A DNA stretch of 34,472 nt, taken from positions 60,934 through 95,405 of the forward strand of contig NZ_DIGV01000017.1 of assembly GCF_002419815.1 (NCBI RefSeq), read 5' to 3'. The notes beneath the pieces were generated by a model. The model searched no databases. It worked only from the letters and a program-made list of their open reading frames with translations, and was not told the DNA's origin. Both the position numbers and the translations under genes were made by a program. Positions within the stretch are counted from its first letter, which is position 1. The number at the start of each line of letters is the position of its first letter. Shown piece after piece: positions 7,042 through 15,909 of the stretch. This DNA comes from Brevundimonas sp. UBA5713. Lineage in GTDB: Bacteria > Pseudomonadota > Alphaproteobacteria > Caulobacterales > Caulobacteraceae.

Positions 7042-7926
7042 GTGAGATTCTTTGACGCCCAAAATCCAGTGGAGCGCCTGGCCCTAGCTGTGGGCGTGGA
7101 GGCAGACCGCCAACGCCCTATGCCGCAGTTGCAGAGGGAGGAGGCCGTGCGCCAAATCCTGCAAACTGCGGCGGATGCGGGCGTGTCGCGCGTGGCCACC
7201 AAGCCGGAAGGCGATGGCGAGCGTCTTTTGGGACTGGGCTGGCCGTTTCCCTCGCCGTTCCGCGTTTCGGTGCGGACTGTGCCTGTCAATGACGGCGTCG
7301 ATCGCGCCGAGGCTCGCGCCCGTCGCTCTCTGGAACACATGGGCCTGCCGCGCGGCGATACTGTGCTGGTGCAGGCGGCGACCGATCTGGTCGGCGAGGA
7401 TGGCCGTGCCCTGTGGGCGCGCCTTCAGGGCTTAAAGGATCGTGGCCTGTTCCGCCGTATAGGCTTCATCGCCTCCATCGAAGACAGTCCTGCCGTTCTG
7501 GCCCGCCGCTTCCGCCCCGACGTGGTGCAACTGCCGTGCAATGTGCTGGACCAGCGCGCGGTCAGCACCGGCATTCTGGACCAGTTGGCAGAGCAGGATG
7601 TGGCGGTTCATCTGTCGTCGGTCTTCGCCAAGGGGCTTTTGTTCAGCGCCATGGAAACCCTGCCGCCGGAAATGGGCCGGATGGTGCCGCAACTGTCGCG
7701 CATCCGTCGCCGACTGGCCGAGGCGCGAGTGGATCCTATGCAGGCCGCCCTGTCCTATACCCTGCGCCAAGAGGGCGTTGAGTGCGTGATTGCCAAGGTG
7801 CATTCGGCGGCCCAACTGCGTGCCATCATCGCGGCCTCGCACGCGCCATGCCCCGATATGGACTGGAAGGCGCTGTCGCTGGAAGCCAATGCCGTCTCCA
7901 GCCGGTTTGGCGTGGTCGCTGCCTGA
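7042..7926 (+). CDS. Aldo/keto-reductase-fold protein lacking the catalytic tetrad
   Basis: A 294-residue TIM-barrel protein of the aldo/keto reductase superfamily. Family landmarks remain: AVRQILQTAADAGV, the LEHMGLPRGDTVLVQ strand, LQGLKDRGLFRRIGF, RPDVVQLPCNVLDQR and VHLSSVFAKGLL. All four positions of the usual Asp-Tyr-Lys-His tetrad look substituted. Where active members read DTA..YG this one has VATKPEGDGERLLG; the strand lysine is replaced (FRVSVRTVPV), and the usual LLH is VLVQAATD. Reductase activity is therefore doubtful, and a binding or structural role is possible. GTG at 7042 is the likely start, without a clear ribosome site; ATG at 7120 would remove the first barrel strand. The gene lies 98 bases before mutS on the same strand. 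Confidence 0.8.
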   Translation: MRFFDAQNPVERLALAVGVEADRQRPMPQLQREEAVRQILQTAADAGVSRVATKPEGDGERLLGLGWPFPSPFRVSVRTVPVNDGVDRAEARARRSLEHMGLPRGDTVLVQAATDLVGEDGRALWARLQGLKDRGLFRRIGFIASIEDSPAVLARRFRPDVVQLPCNVLDQRAVSTGILDQLAEQDVAVHLSSVFAKGLLFSAMETLPPEMGRMVPQLSRIRRRLAEARVDPMQAALSYTLRQEGVECVIAKVHSAAQLRAIIAASHAPCPDMDWKALSLEANAVSSRFGVVAA

Positions 7927-8024
7927 CCGGCGGGCATTTCCTCCCCATACGTTTGGCGATTTTGGGGATCAGTTGAACGCTGTCCCTTGAGACACCTGCT
8001 CTGATCCGCCACCTTGGGGCTCAT

Positions 8025-10727
8025 ATGAACGCCCCGATTGCCCATCCGCCCAAAGTTGACCTGACGCCTGATGCCGGAACCACCCCGGTCATGGCGCAAT
8101 TCCTGACGGCCAAGGCCAGCCACCCCGATGCCATGCTGTTTTTCCGCATGGGCGACTTTTACGAGCTGTTCTTTGATGATGCCGAAAAGGCGGCGGCGGC
8201 TCTGGGCATCGCCCTGACCAAGCGTGGCAAGCACAAGGGCGAGGATATTCCGATGGCGGGCGTGCCGGTGCACGCCATGGACGGCTATCTGGCCCGTCTG
8301 ATCCGTCAGGGCTTCAAGGTCGCCGTCTGCGAACAGATGGAAGACCCGTCGGAAGCGAAAAAGCGTGGCTCCAAGGCGGTGGTGCGCCGTGATGTGGTGC
8401 GCGTCGTCACCCCCGGCACCCTGACAGAAGACAGCCTGCTGGATGCGCGCGGGGCCAACCGTCTGGCTGCCGTGTCGGTACGCAAGGGCAAGGCCGCTGT
8501 GGCAGTGGTCGAACTGTCGGCAGGGGCGGTGGATTCCGTGGCCTGTGATCTGGGCGATCTGGCCTCTGTGCTGGCGGCCTTCCGTCCCTCGGAAGTGCTG
8601 GTGCCGGACCGTCTGTTCGGGGATGAGACGTTGAAGGCGGCGCTGGATGGCTCGGGCGGTGTGGTTCAGGCCATCCCCTCGGCCTTGGGTGAGCCGACCG
8701 GAGCGCGGGATCGGGTCCAACGCCTTTATGGCGTCTCGGCCCTCGATGGCTTTGGCCATTTTGAAGAGGCCGAGGTTTCGGCGCTCGGCCTGATCGCGGC
8801 CTATCTGGAGACCACACAGGCGGGCAAGATTCCGGCTTTGGCCCCGCCGCGCCGCACGGGCGAGGTCGGCCATCTGGCCATTGATCCGTCCACCCGCCAC
8901 AGTCTTGAAATCGACCGCACCCAGCGCGGCGAGCGCGATGGATCGCTGCTGCACTGTATCGACCGCACTGTCACCTCGGGCGGGGCGCGGGCTTTAGCCG
9001 AGCGGATCGCCCGTCCGCTGTGCGATCCGGCCCTGATCAATGCCAATCTGGATGCCGTGGGCTGGATGGTCGAGAACCGTCCGCTGCGCCGTGATCTGCG
9101 CGATATTCTAAAGGCTTCGTCGGATGTGGCGCGGGCGACCTCGCGTCTGGCGCTGGGCCGTGGCGGGCCGCGCGATCTGGCGGCTATCCGCTCGGGTCTT
9201 CTGTCCGCCGAAGCGATCGGCGCGCTGTTTGCCGCCAGCCGCAATGATCCGCTGACCGGACCGCCCGCTCGTCTGCAATCCGCGCTGGCCGATCTGACGC
9301 TGGATGCCGATCTAGCGAACCTGCTGGCCGATCTGCGCGAAGGCTTGGCCGATGAGCCGAGCCATCTGGTGCGCGACGGCGGCTTTGTTCAGCCGGGCCA
9401 TCGCCCCGAACTCGACGCGGCCCGTGCCCTGCGGGACGACAGCCGCCGCGTGATCGCCGAACTGGAAGCGCGCGCTATCGAGGAAAGCGGTGTCGCCTTC
9501 AAGGTGCGCCACAATGCCGTGCTGGGCTATTTCCTCGAAGCCACCGCCAAGGCCGCAGAACCTTTGATGCGCGCGGGGCCGGACAGCCCTTTCATCCACC
9601 GTCAGACTTTGGCCAATCAGGTGCGTTTCACCACGGTCGAACTGTCGGAACTGGACGCCAAGATCAGTCAGGCGGGGCACCGCGCCCTCGCTATCGAAAC
9701 CGAGACTTTCGAAAGCTGGCGCCGCGAGGTGGCGGCTTTGGCTCCTCGTCTTCAGCGCGTGGCCGAAGCCATTGCCGAACTGGATGCCCATGCCGGTTTG
9801 GCCGAATGGGCCGAGGAGGTCGGGGCTACCCGTCCGGTGGTTGATGACGGCCTGTGCTTCTTCGTCGAGGGTGGTCGCCATCCGGTCGTCGAGGCCGCTG
9901 TGAAGGCGCAGGGCAATCCCTATACCCCCAATGACTGCCGCCTGTCGGGCGATGGTCAGGGCGGCTCGCGCCTGTCGATTGTGACCGGCCCGAACATGGC
10001 CGGTAAGTCGACCTTCCTGCGCCAGAACGCCTTGCTGGTGATACTGGCTCAAGCCGGTGCCTTCGTGCCCGCGCGCACCATGCATCTGGGCGTGGTCGAT
10101 CGCCTGTTCAGCCGCGTGGGCGCGGGCGACGATCTGGCGCGTGGGCGCTCCACCTTCATGATGGAGATGGTGGAGACCGCTGCTATCCTGTCGCAAGCCA
10201 CGCCACGCAGCTTTGTTGTGCTGGACGAGATCGGACGCGGCACGGCCACCTATGATGGTCTGGCCATCGCATGGGCCACCGCCGAGGCCCTGCACGAAAC
10301 CAACCGCGCGCGCACCTTGTTCGCCACCCACTATCACGAGCTGGCGCAGCTGGAGGAGCGTCTGGACTACGTCTCAAACCTGTCCATGGCGGCCAAGGAA
10401 TGGAACGGCGACCTCGTCTTCCTGCACGAGGCGGTGGTGGGGGCGGCGGACCGCTCTTACGGTGTTCAGGTCGCGCGTCTGGCGGGTGTGCCGCCCAAGG
10501 TGGTGGCCCGCGCCAAGTCGGTGCTGGAAAAGCTGGAGAAGGAAAAGACCTCTTCGGCCAGCCTGAACGACCTGCCTTTGTTTGCTGCCGCCCAGCCCGA
10601 GCCAGAACCGGCGGGGCCGTCGCCGGTCGATCTGGCACTGGCGGACATCTCGCCCGATGACCTTTCGCCGCGCGAGGCGTTGGAGGCATTGTACCGCCTC
10701 AAGGCGCTGGCCACGGACAAAGCCTGA
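8025..10727 (+). CDS. mutS: DNA mismatch repair protein MutS
   Basis: Recognises mismatches and small loops and starts methyl-independent or methyl-directed repair with MutL. The 900-residue product carries the N-terminal mismatch-binding Phe-x-Glu in GDFYELF (Phe45, Glu47), then the connector and lever/clamp regions. The ABC-type ATPase has Walker A GPNMAGKS (residues 655-662), a signature region (GDDLARGRSTFMMEM), Walker B (FVVLDEIGRGT) and the FATHYHEL switch. The C-terminal tail includes the dimerisation region (SPREALEALYRLKAL). The N-terminus is about 9 residues longer than in E. coli. The stop overlaps the glnD start (TGATG), so the two are translationally coupled, an arrangement also met in other alphaproteobacteria. 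Confidence 0.98.
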   Translation: MNAPIAHPPKVDLTPDAGTTPVMAQFLTAKASHPDAMLFFRMGDFYELFFDDAEKAAAALGIALTKRGKHKGEDIPMAGVPVHAMDGYLARLIRQGFKVAVCEQMEDPSEAKKRGSKAVVRRDVVRVVTPGTLTEDSLLDARGANRLAAVSVRKGKAAVAVVELSAGAVDSVACDLGDLASVLAAFRPSEVLVPDRLFGDETLKAALDGSGGVVQAIPSALGEPTGARDRVQRLYGVSALDGFGHFEEAEVSALGLIAAYLETTQAGKIPALAPPRRTGEVGHLAIDPSTRHSLEIDRTQRGERDGSLLHCIDRTVTSGGARALAERIARPLCDPALINANLDAVGWMVENRPLRRDLRDILKASSDVARATSRLALGRGGPRDLAAIRSGLLSAEAIGALFAASRNDPLTGPPARLQSALADLTLDADLANLLADLREGLADEPSHLVRDGGFVQPGHRPELDAARALRDDSRRVIAELEARAIEESGVAFKVRHNAVLGYFLEATAKAAEPLMRAGPDSPFIHRQTLANQVRFTTVELSELDAKISQAGHRALAIETETFESWRREVAALAPRLQRVAEAIAELDAHAGLAEWAEEVGATRPVVDDGLCFFVEGGRHPVVEAAVKAQGNPYTPNDCRLSGDGQGGSRLSIVTGPNMAGKSTFLRQNALLVILAQAGAFVPARTMHLGVVDRLFSRVGAGDDLARGRSTFMMEMVETAAILSQATPRSFVVLDEIGRGTATYDGLAIAWATAEALHETNRARTLFATHYHELAQLEERLDYVSNLSMAAKEWNGDLVFLHEAVVGAADRSYGVQVARLAGVPPKVVARAKSVLEKLEKEKTSSASLNDLPLFAAAQPEPEPAGPSPVDLALADISPDDLSPREALEALYRLKALATDKA

Positions 10728-13405
10728 TGATCGACCCGCGCCTGATCGACGCCGCCAAGGCCGACGATGTGCGCGGGGCTGTCGCCCGGATATTGCGCGA
10801 AGATCTGGATGCCGACCGCGACCGCGCGCGGCGTCGTCTGGAAGCGGGTGGAGACGGGGCCGATGTGGCGCGGCTATATGCCAAGGCCGCTGACCGGATG
10901 CTGGTCAATCTGTGGGATTTCACCACCCAGGTGCTGTACCCGCAGCCGTCGGACAAGCTGACGCTTGTGGCTGTCGGGGGTTACGGCCGCGGCGTGTTGG
11001 CACCCTATTCAGACCTTGATCTGCTGTTCCTGCGTCGCCCGCGCGCGGCGTCCAAACGCTCCGAACAGGTGGTCGAGTTCGTCCACTATGTGCTGTGGGA
11101 CTTGGGGCTGAAGGTCGGCTCGGCCTTCCGGTCGCTGGGCGAGGCGCTGGAGCTGGCCGACAGTGACATGACCGTGCGCACCACTTTGCTGGAAGCGCGC
11201 GTATTGGCGGGCGATGCCGAGTTGGGCGAGGGCCTGATCAAACGCTTTCGGGCCATGGTCATACAGGCCGACCCGCGCCCCTTCATCGCCGCCAAGATGA
11301 CCGAACGCGATGCCCGCTTGCAAAAATCGGGTGCTGTCCGCTATCGGGTCGAGCCCCACATCAAGGACGGCAAGGGCGGCTTGCGCGACCTGAACACCCT
11401 GTTCTGGATCGCCCTGTCTCTGGCCCCCGACAGCGAACGGGGCAAGGCCGCGTTGCAGGGCTTGTTGTCCGCTCAGGAAATGCGCCGCTTTCGCGAATCC
11501 ATCGGCTTTTTATGGCAGGTGCGCATCCATCTGCATCTGATCGCAGGCCGTGCCGAGGAAAAGCTGACCTTCGATTTCCAGCCCGAGATCGCCCGCCGCA
11601 TGGGGTGGCGCGGGCGCGGTGACGAATTGGCGGTCGAGCGGTTTATGCGCCGCTATTTTCAGGTGGCGGCCCAGGTGGGAGCCCTGACCCGCGCCGTCTC
11701 GGCCCAGCTGGAAGCCAGACAGCAAAAACGCGCCGAGGGCCTGCATCGCGGCCTGTCGCGGCTGCTGAGCCGCCGTCGTGTAAAGCTGGCTTTTGACGGG
11801 TTAGAGCTTGAGGGCGGGCGCCTGACGGTCACCCATCCGAATATCTTTGCCAAAGACCCTGTGCGGCTGTTGCTGCTGTTCGTTGAGGCCGACCGGCTGG
11901 ACGTGGACTTGCACCCCGACGCCTTTGCTGCCGTCATTCGGTCGCTGTCGCTGATCAGCCCGCAGTTGCGCCGTGATCCGCGCGCGGCACAGGCCTTGTT
12001 GAGGATACTGGCGCGCGGTCGGCGGCCCTATCGCATCCTGTCGATGATGAACGAGACGGGGCTGTTGGGGCGGTTCCTGCCCGAATGGGGGCGGATCGTC
12101 GGCCAGACCCAGTTCAATATGTACCACGCCTTCACCGTGGACGAGCATACATTGCAAGCCATTGGTATCATTGATGATATCAAGAAGGGCAAGCTGGAAG
12201 CCGACCACCCTGCGGCCTCGCGTATCATACACAACATCGTCGATCCTGAATGTCTGATGCTGGCCATGCTGTTGCACGATGTCGGCAAGGGCGGGGACCG
12301 TGGACAGTTGGAAGACGGGGCCATCGCTGCACGACGTGCCTGCGAGCGGCTGGGTCTTGATCCGCGCCGGATCGAACTGGTGGTCTGGCTGGTGCGCAGT
12401 CACCTGCTGATGAGCGACTATGCGCAAAAGCGCGATGTGTCCGACCCGTCGACCGTGCGCGCCTTTGCCGAGGTCGTGGGCGATCTGGAACGCCTGCGCA
12501 TGCTGATGGTGCTGACGGTGGCGGATATTCGCGCCGTGGGGCCGGGGGTATGGAACGGCTGGAAGGGGCAGCTGATGCGGGCCCTGTTTGACGCTACCGA
12601 AGCTCTGTTCAGGGGCGGGGAGATTGAACGCGAGGACGTTCAGGACGAGTTTTCGGCTCTGGTCGAGAAAGCGCGCTTTGCGGGCGTGGCGGTCGAGACG
12701 CAACTCCCTGACGGGCCGCTGGAATCCACCTCCCGCGTGGTCGTCGCGACGCCTGACCGCCGTGGCCTGTTTGCCGATATGACCGCCACGCTCTCCTTTG
12801 CGGGGGCTGATGTTGTGGGTGCGCGTCTGGCCACAGGCGATGACAGCATGGCGCTGGAGGTGTTCGAGATTCAGGACGGGGCGGGCGAGCCCTATGGCCG
12901 CCGCGAGCCGCGCCGTCTGAACATTCTGGCCAAGTCTTTGGAGCGGGCCGCACTAAAAGGCGCGCGCAGCTCGGCGCTGGGCAGCGAGCGGGTCAGTGCC
13001 CGCCATGCCGTGTTCGACGTGCGTCCCGTGGTGCGGATCGACACCCAGACGGGCCGCAGCGCCGTGGTCGTGGAGGTGTCAGGCATCGACCGTCCGGGTT
13101 TGTTGGTCGATCTGGCGCGTACCTTCTCACAGCACGACTATTCCGTACGCTCGGCCCACATCGCCTCGTTTGGCGAGCGGGCGGTGGATGCCTTTTATCT
13201 GACCGAACTGGATGGCTCTAAACCTGTCGACAAGGCGCGGCTTGAAGCCCTTCACGCCAGTTTGTTGGTGGTCTTGGACAAGCGGCCAAAGGGACCTGAA
13301 GGCCGCCGTATCACGCCCGTTCGGGCCAGTACGCGCGACGTGTCGGTGATCGGCACGGCACCGGCGGCCACCTCACCCGTATCCAAGAGCGATCAGGCGC
13401 GCTAA
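10727..13405 (+). CDS. glnD: Bifunctional PII uridylyltransferase / uridylyl-removing enzyme
   Basis: GlnD senses glutamine and uridylylates or deuridylylates PII proteins, controlling nitrogen assimilation. The 892-residue chain has all four family domains. The nucleotidyltransferase has GGYGRGVLAPYSDLDLL (Gly84-Leu100, catalytic Asp96 and Asp98). The linker carries the KDGKGGLRDLNTL motif. The HD hydrolase domain contains MLLHDVGKG (His517, Asp518). Two C-terminal ACT domains follow (TSRVVVATPDRRGLFADMTA and VEVSGIDRPGLLVDLARTF). All catalytic residues look intact. Translation is coupled to mutS, and murJ follows after 24 bases, so mutS-glnD-murJ is probably one transcript. Confidence 0.97.
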   Translation: MIDPRLIDAAKADDVRGAVARILREDLDADRDRARRRLEAGGDGADVARLYAKAADRMLVNLWDFTTQVLYPQPSDKLTLVAVGGYGRGVLAPYSDLDLLFLRRPRAASKRSEQVVEFVHYVLWDLGLKVGSAFRSLGEALELADSDMTVRTTLLEARVLAGDAELGEGLIKRFRAMVIQADPRPFIAAKMTERDARLQKSGAVRYRVEPHIKDGKGGLRDLNTLFWIALSLAPDSERGKAALQGLLSAQEMRRFRESIGFLWQVRIHLHLIAGRAEEKLTFDFQPEIARRMGWRGRGDELAVERFMRRYFQVAAQVGALTRAVSAQLEARQQKRAEGLHRGLSRLLSRRRVKLAFDGLELEGGRLTVTHPNIFAKDPVRLLLLFVEADRLDVDLHPDAFAAVIRSLSLISPQLRRDPRAAQALLRILARGRRPYRILSMMNETGLLGRFLPEWGRIVGQTQFNMYHAFTVDEHTLQAIGIIDDIKKGKLEADHPAASRIIHNIVDPECLMLAMLLHDVGKGGDRGQLEDGAIAARRACERLGLDPRRIELVVWLVRSHLLMSDYAQKRDVSDPSTVRAFAEVVGDLERLRMLMVLTVADIRAVGPGVWNGWKGQLMRALFDATEALFRGGEIEREDVQDEFSALVEKARFAGVAVETQLPDGPLESTSRVVVATPDRRGLFADMTATLSFAGADVVGARLATGDDSMALEVFEIQDGAGEPYGRREPRRLNILAKSLERAALKGARSSALGSERVSARHAVFDVRPVVRIDTQTGRSAVVVEVSGIDRPGLLVDLARTFSQHDYSVRSAHIASFGERAVDAFYLTELDGSKPVDKARLEALHASLLVVLDKRPKGPEGRRITPVRASTRDVSVIGTAPAATSPVSKSDQAR

Positions 13406-13429
13406 GCGCTTGGCGACGAGGAGCCGTCC

Positions 13430-15115
13430 GTGAACGATAAAACCGATCAAGCCCTGAAATCTGTCGCCGAAACCGAGGCCGAAAAGTCCCTGACGGGTCA
13501 GGTCGAGCCGGACGCGCCAGCCCAGAAAAGCAGCGGCGTGGCCAAGTCATCGGCTATTTTCGGGGGCATGACCCTGCTCAGCCGTCTGGCCGGCTTTGCG
13601 CGCGATCTGGTGGTGACGGCAGCGCTGGGGGCCTCGGCTGGCCCCGCCGCCGATGCCTATTATACGGCCCTGAACTTCCCCAATCTGTTCCGCCGCATCT
13701 TTGCCGAGGGGGCCTTTGCCGCCGCCTTTGTGCCTGCCTATGCCCGTAAGCTGAAAACGGATGGCGAAGCCGCCGCCGATCAGGTGGCGACCGACGCTCT
13801 GGCCGTCATCGCGGTGGTGACGCTAGCTCTGACCCTGATCGCCCAACTGGCCATGCCGTGGCTGATGACGGTCATCAACATCGGCTTTCTGGACGATCCG
13901 GCCCGCTTCAAACTGGCTGTGGTCCTGACGCAGATCACCATGCCCTATCTGCCGTGTATGGCGATCGCGGCCCTGCTCAGCGGCGTGCTGAATGCGCGTA
14001 ACCGCTTCATCGTCTCGGGGGCCTATCCGATCCTGATGAACGTCATCATGTTGGTGGCCGTTTACACGACGAAGGATGACGGCCCTATTGCCGCCGCCAC
14101 GGCCGCCAGCTGGTCTGTGCTGGTTTCTGGCGTGGCGCAGGCGGGCCTGTGCTGGTGGGGCGTGCGCAAGGCCGGAGCCAATGTGCGCATTCGCCTGCCG
14201 CGCCTGAGTCCCGAGGTCAAAGCCATCATCATCACCGCCATTCCGGCGGCCATCGGCAACAGCGCCACCCAGATCAACGTCTTCCTGTCCGGCAACCTGT
14301 CCAGTTTCGTGAACGGTGGCCGTACCTGGCTGGCGACGGCTGACCGCCTGTATCAGCTGCCTCTGGGGCTGGTCGGTGTGGCGATCGGTATTGCCCTGTT
14401 GCCGCGCCTTTCCTCGGCAGTGGCGAGTGGCGACCGACAGATGCAGCAGTCCTCGATGGATGAGGCCATGATCATCTCCATGGCCCTGACCCTTCCGGCA
14501 GCCGCAGCATTGATGGGCATGCCTTTCCTGTTGATCGATGGGCTGTTCACCCGCGGCGAGTTCCTGACGATTGACGCCATGAACACGGCCAAGGCCCTGT
14601 TGCAGTTCGGCTGGGGCGTGCCGGCCTTTGTGCTGATCCGCATTCTGGCCCCCGGCTTTTATGCACGCGGAGACACGCGCACGCCGATGCGGTTTGCGTT
14701 GATTTCAGTGGCGGTGAACGCCGCCGTCGCGGTGGCCCTTTTCTTCGGGGGAATGGGCGTGCCGGGCATTGCCGCTGCGGTTAGTGCGGCGGCATGGAGT
14801 AACGCCCTGTTGCTGGGCCTCACCTTGTGGCGTCGCGGCCATTACCGCCCCAGCCAGACCACCCTCAGCCGTCTGGCGCGCATCCTGATGGCCAGCGCCG
14901 GTATGGGCGTGTTTGTAGCCCTGTGTTCGTGGGGGCGGGACTATATCCAAGACCCTATCGCCCAGGTCCTGGCACAGATCGGCACCGACCGTGGCGGCAA
15001 GGAGCTGGCCATGTTGCTGGTCGTAGGCCTTGGCGGTCTGGCTTATCTGGCGCTGGCCTTTGCCACGCGCGCCGTCACGGTGCGCGACTTGAAACGGCTC
15101 TTAAGGCGCAACTGA
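13430..15115 (+). CDS. murJ: Lipid II flippase MurJ (MviN family)
   Basis: Transports lipid-linked peptidoglycan precursor across the inner membrane. The 561-residue product has the MviN/MurJ pattern: MTLLSRLAGFARDLVVTAALG, DAYYTALNFPNLFRRIFAEGAFAAAFVPAY and many further hydrophobic segments, compatible with 14 transmembrane helices. The family's essential arginines and the FNR-like NLFRR motif are present. The start is GTG at 13430 with GAGGAG about 6 bases upstream. This gives a hydrophilic N-terminal extension of about 38 residues rich in Lys, Glu and Ser before the first helix, longer than in most MurJ. The 3' end overlaps the convergent 172-residue gene by 15 bases. Confidence 0.95.
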   Translation: MNDKTDQALKSVAETEAEKSLTGQVEPDAPAQKSSGVAKSSAIFGGMTLLSRLAGFARDLVVTAALGASAGPAADAYYTALNFPNLFRRIFAEGAFAAAFVPAYARKLKTDGEAAADQVATDALAVIAVVTLALTLIAQLAMPWLMTVINIGFLDDPARFKLAVVLTQITMPYLPCMAIAALLSGVLNARNRFIVSGAYPILMNVIMLVAVYTTKDDGPIAAATAASWSVLVSGVAQAGLCWWGVRKAGANVRIRLPRLSPEVKAIIITAIPAAIGNSATQINVFLSGNLSSFVNGGRTWLATADRLYQLPLGLVGVAIGIALLPRLSSAVASGDRQMQQSSMDEAMIISMALTLPAAAALMGMPFLLIDGLFTRGEFLTIDAMNTAKALLQFGWGVPAFVLIRILAPGFYARGDTRTPMRFALISVAVNAAVAVALFFGGMGVPGIAAAVSAAAWSNALLLGLTLWRRGHYRPSQTTLSRLARILMASAGMGVFVALCSWGRDYIQDPIAQVLAQIGTDRGGKELAMLLVVGLGGLAYLALAFATRAVTVRDLKRLLRRN

Positions 15116-15619
15116 TTTCTGGTTGAGCAAGGCCCTTAGCGTCGCTTTGAACATCAGTGCCCCGTGCGGCCCATCGGTCGTATGGGTCAGGGTGCGCAAG
15201 GGCTCGTCCATCAGGTCGAACAGGTTGGTCAGGGCGCGGTTATAAAGAGCCCAACCGCGCCTGTCGGAATAGCCGCTCACAGGATGGACGCCGCGCGCTT
15301 CGGCAAAGGCGGCTTTGATCGCCATCATATTCAGCCGCAGCATCGGCCCGTTCATCCGCAGGTGTTCTTTCTCTTCCAGAGAAAAGTCGACGGTCTGAAG
15401 CGTGTTGATCAGTGCGCGAATATCCTCCCGCGCCAATGCCAGCGCAGGGGGATAGGCCTCTTCAAGATGGTAGTAAATCGCGTCCAGATCCGCGTTCACC
15501 AACAGCGACCGTTTATGATCGGATATGTCGTCGAACAGCGCCAACAAAAGGACAAGCATCCGCTCCAGCGCCTCGCGAGGTGCAAAGTTTTCCAGAGGGG
15601 CGACTTCGAAATCATCCAT
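15101..15619 (-). CDS. Uncharacterised 172-residue helical protein
   Basis: I do not recognise this family. The protein is soluble, predicted mostly helical, with Leu-rich amphipathic stretches (for example RMLVLLLALFDDISDHKRSL and RLNMMAIKAAFAEARGVHPV). No signal peptide, transmembrane segment, metal motif or known catalytic signature is visible. It starts at ATG 15619 without a strong ribosome site. It runs towards murJ and the two coding regions overlap tail-to-tail by 15 bases. Codon use looks normal for the neighbourhood, which supports a real gene. The residues in the middle (LDAIYYHLEEAYPPALALA) are the best query for homologues. Confidence 0.7.
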   Translation of the reverse strand: MDDFEVAPLENFAPREALERMLVLLLALFDDISDHKRSLLVNADLDAIYYHLEEAYPPALALAREDIRALINTLQTVDFSLEEKEHLRMNGPMLRLNMMAIKAAFAEARGVHPVSGYSDRRGWALYNRALTNLFDLMDEPLRTLTHTTDGPHGALMFKATLRALLNQKSVAP

Positions 15620-15909
15620 CAGTGACCGTGGGGGTACGGCGAATAAGGTACTTCACGTAACACAGTTCGCAAATAACAGCCAAGGTTTTCCAGACAGATG
15701 TTTGAGGAACCGTCAATTTTTGACAACCGGCCCTCATCTGTCGGGCGGTTGCCCTTGTGCCGAGGACGCGATAAGCCTTCGCCATGATCTTGGGATTGCG
15801 CACACAGACAGGACGATGGCGCAGCTGATGTTTCAGCGGCCCTTACACCTGTGCGTTCGCCTCTTTGCGACGCGATGTCCCAGACGACCACTCTTCCAGA
15901 GTTCATTTT
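15620..15909. other. 290-base intergenic region upstream of trpS, with hairpin and possible upstream ORF
   Basis: The gap between the divergent 172-residue gene and trpS holds an imperfect 9-bp hairpin (CAACC-G-GCCC / GGGCGGTTG, 15724-15751, one bulged base) and a small inverted repeat (GTCAA-TTT-TTGAC, 15712-15724). A possible 33-codon upstream ORF begins at ATG 15816 with AGGACG just before it and ends at 15917, overlapping the trpS start. The ORF has no tryptophan codons. I could not assign a firm promoter. Confidence 0.45.
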
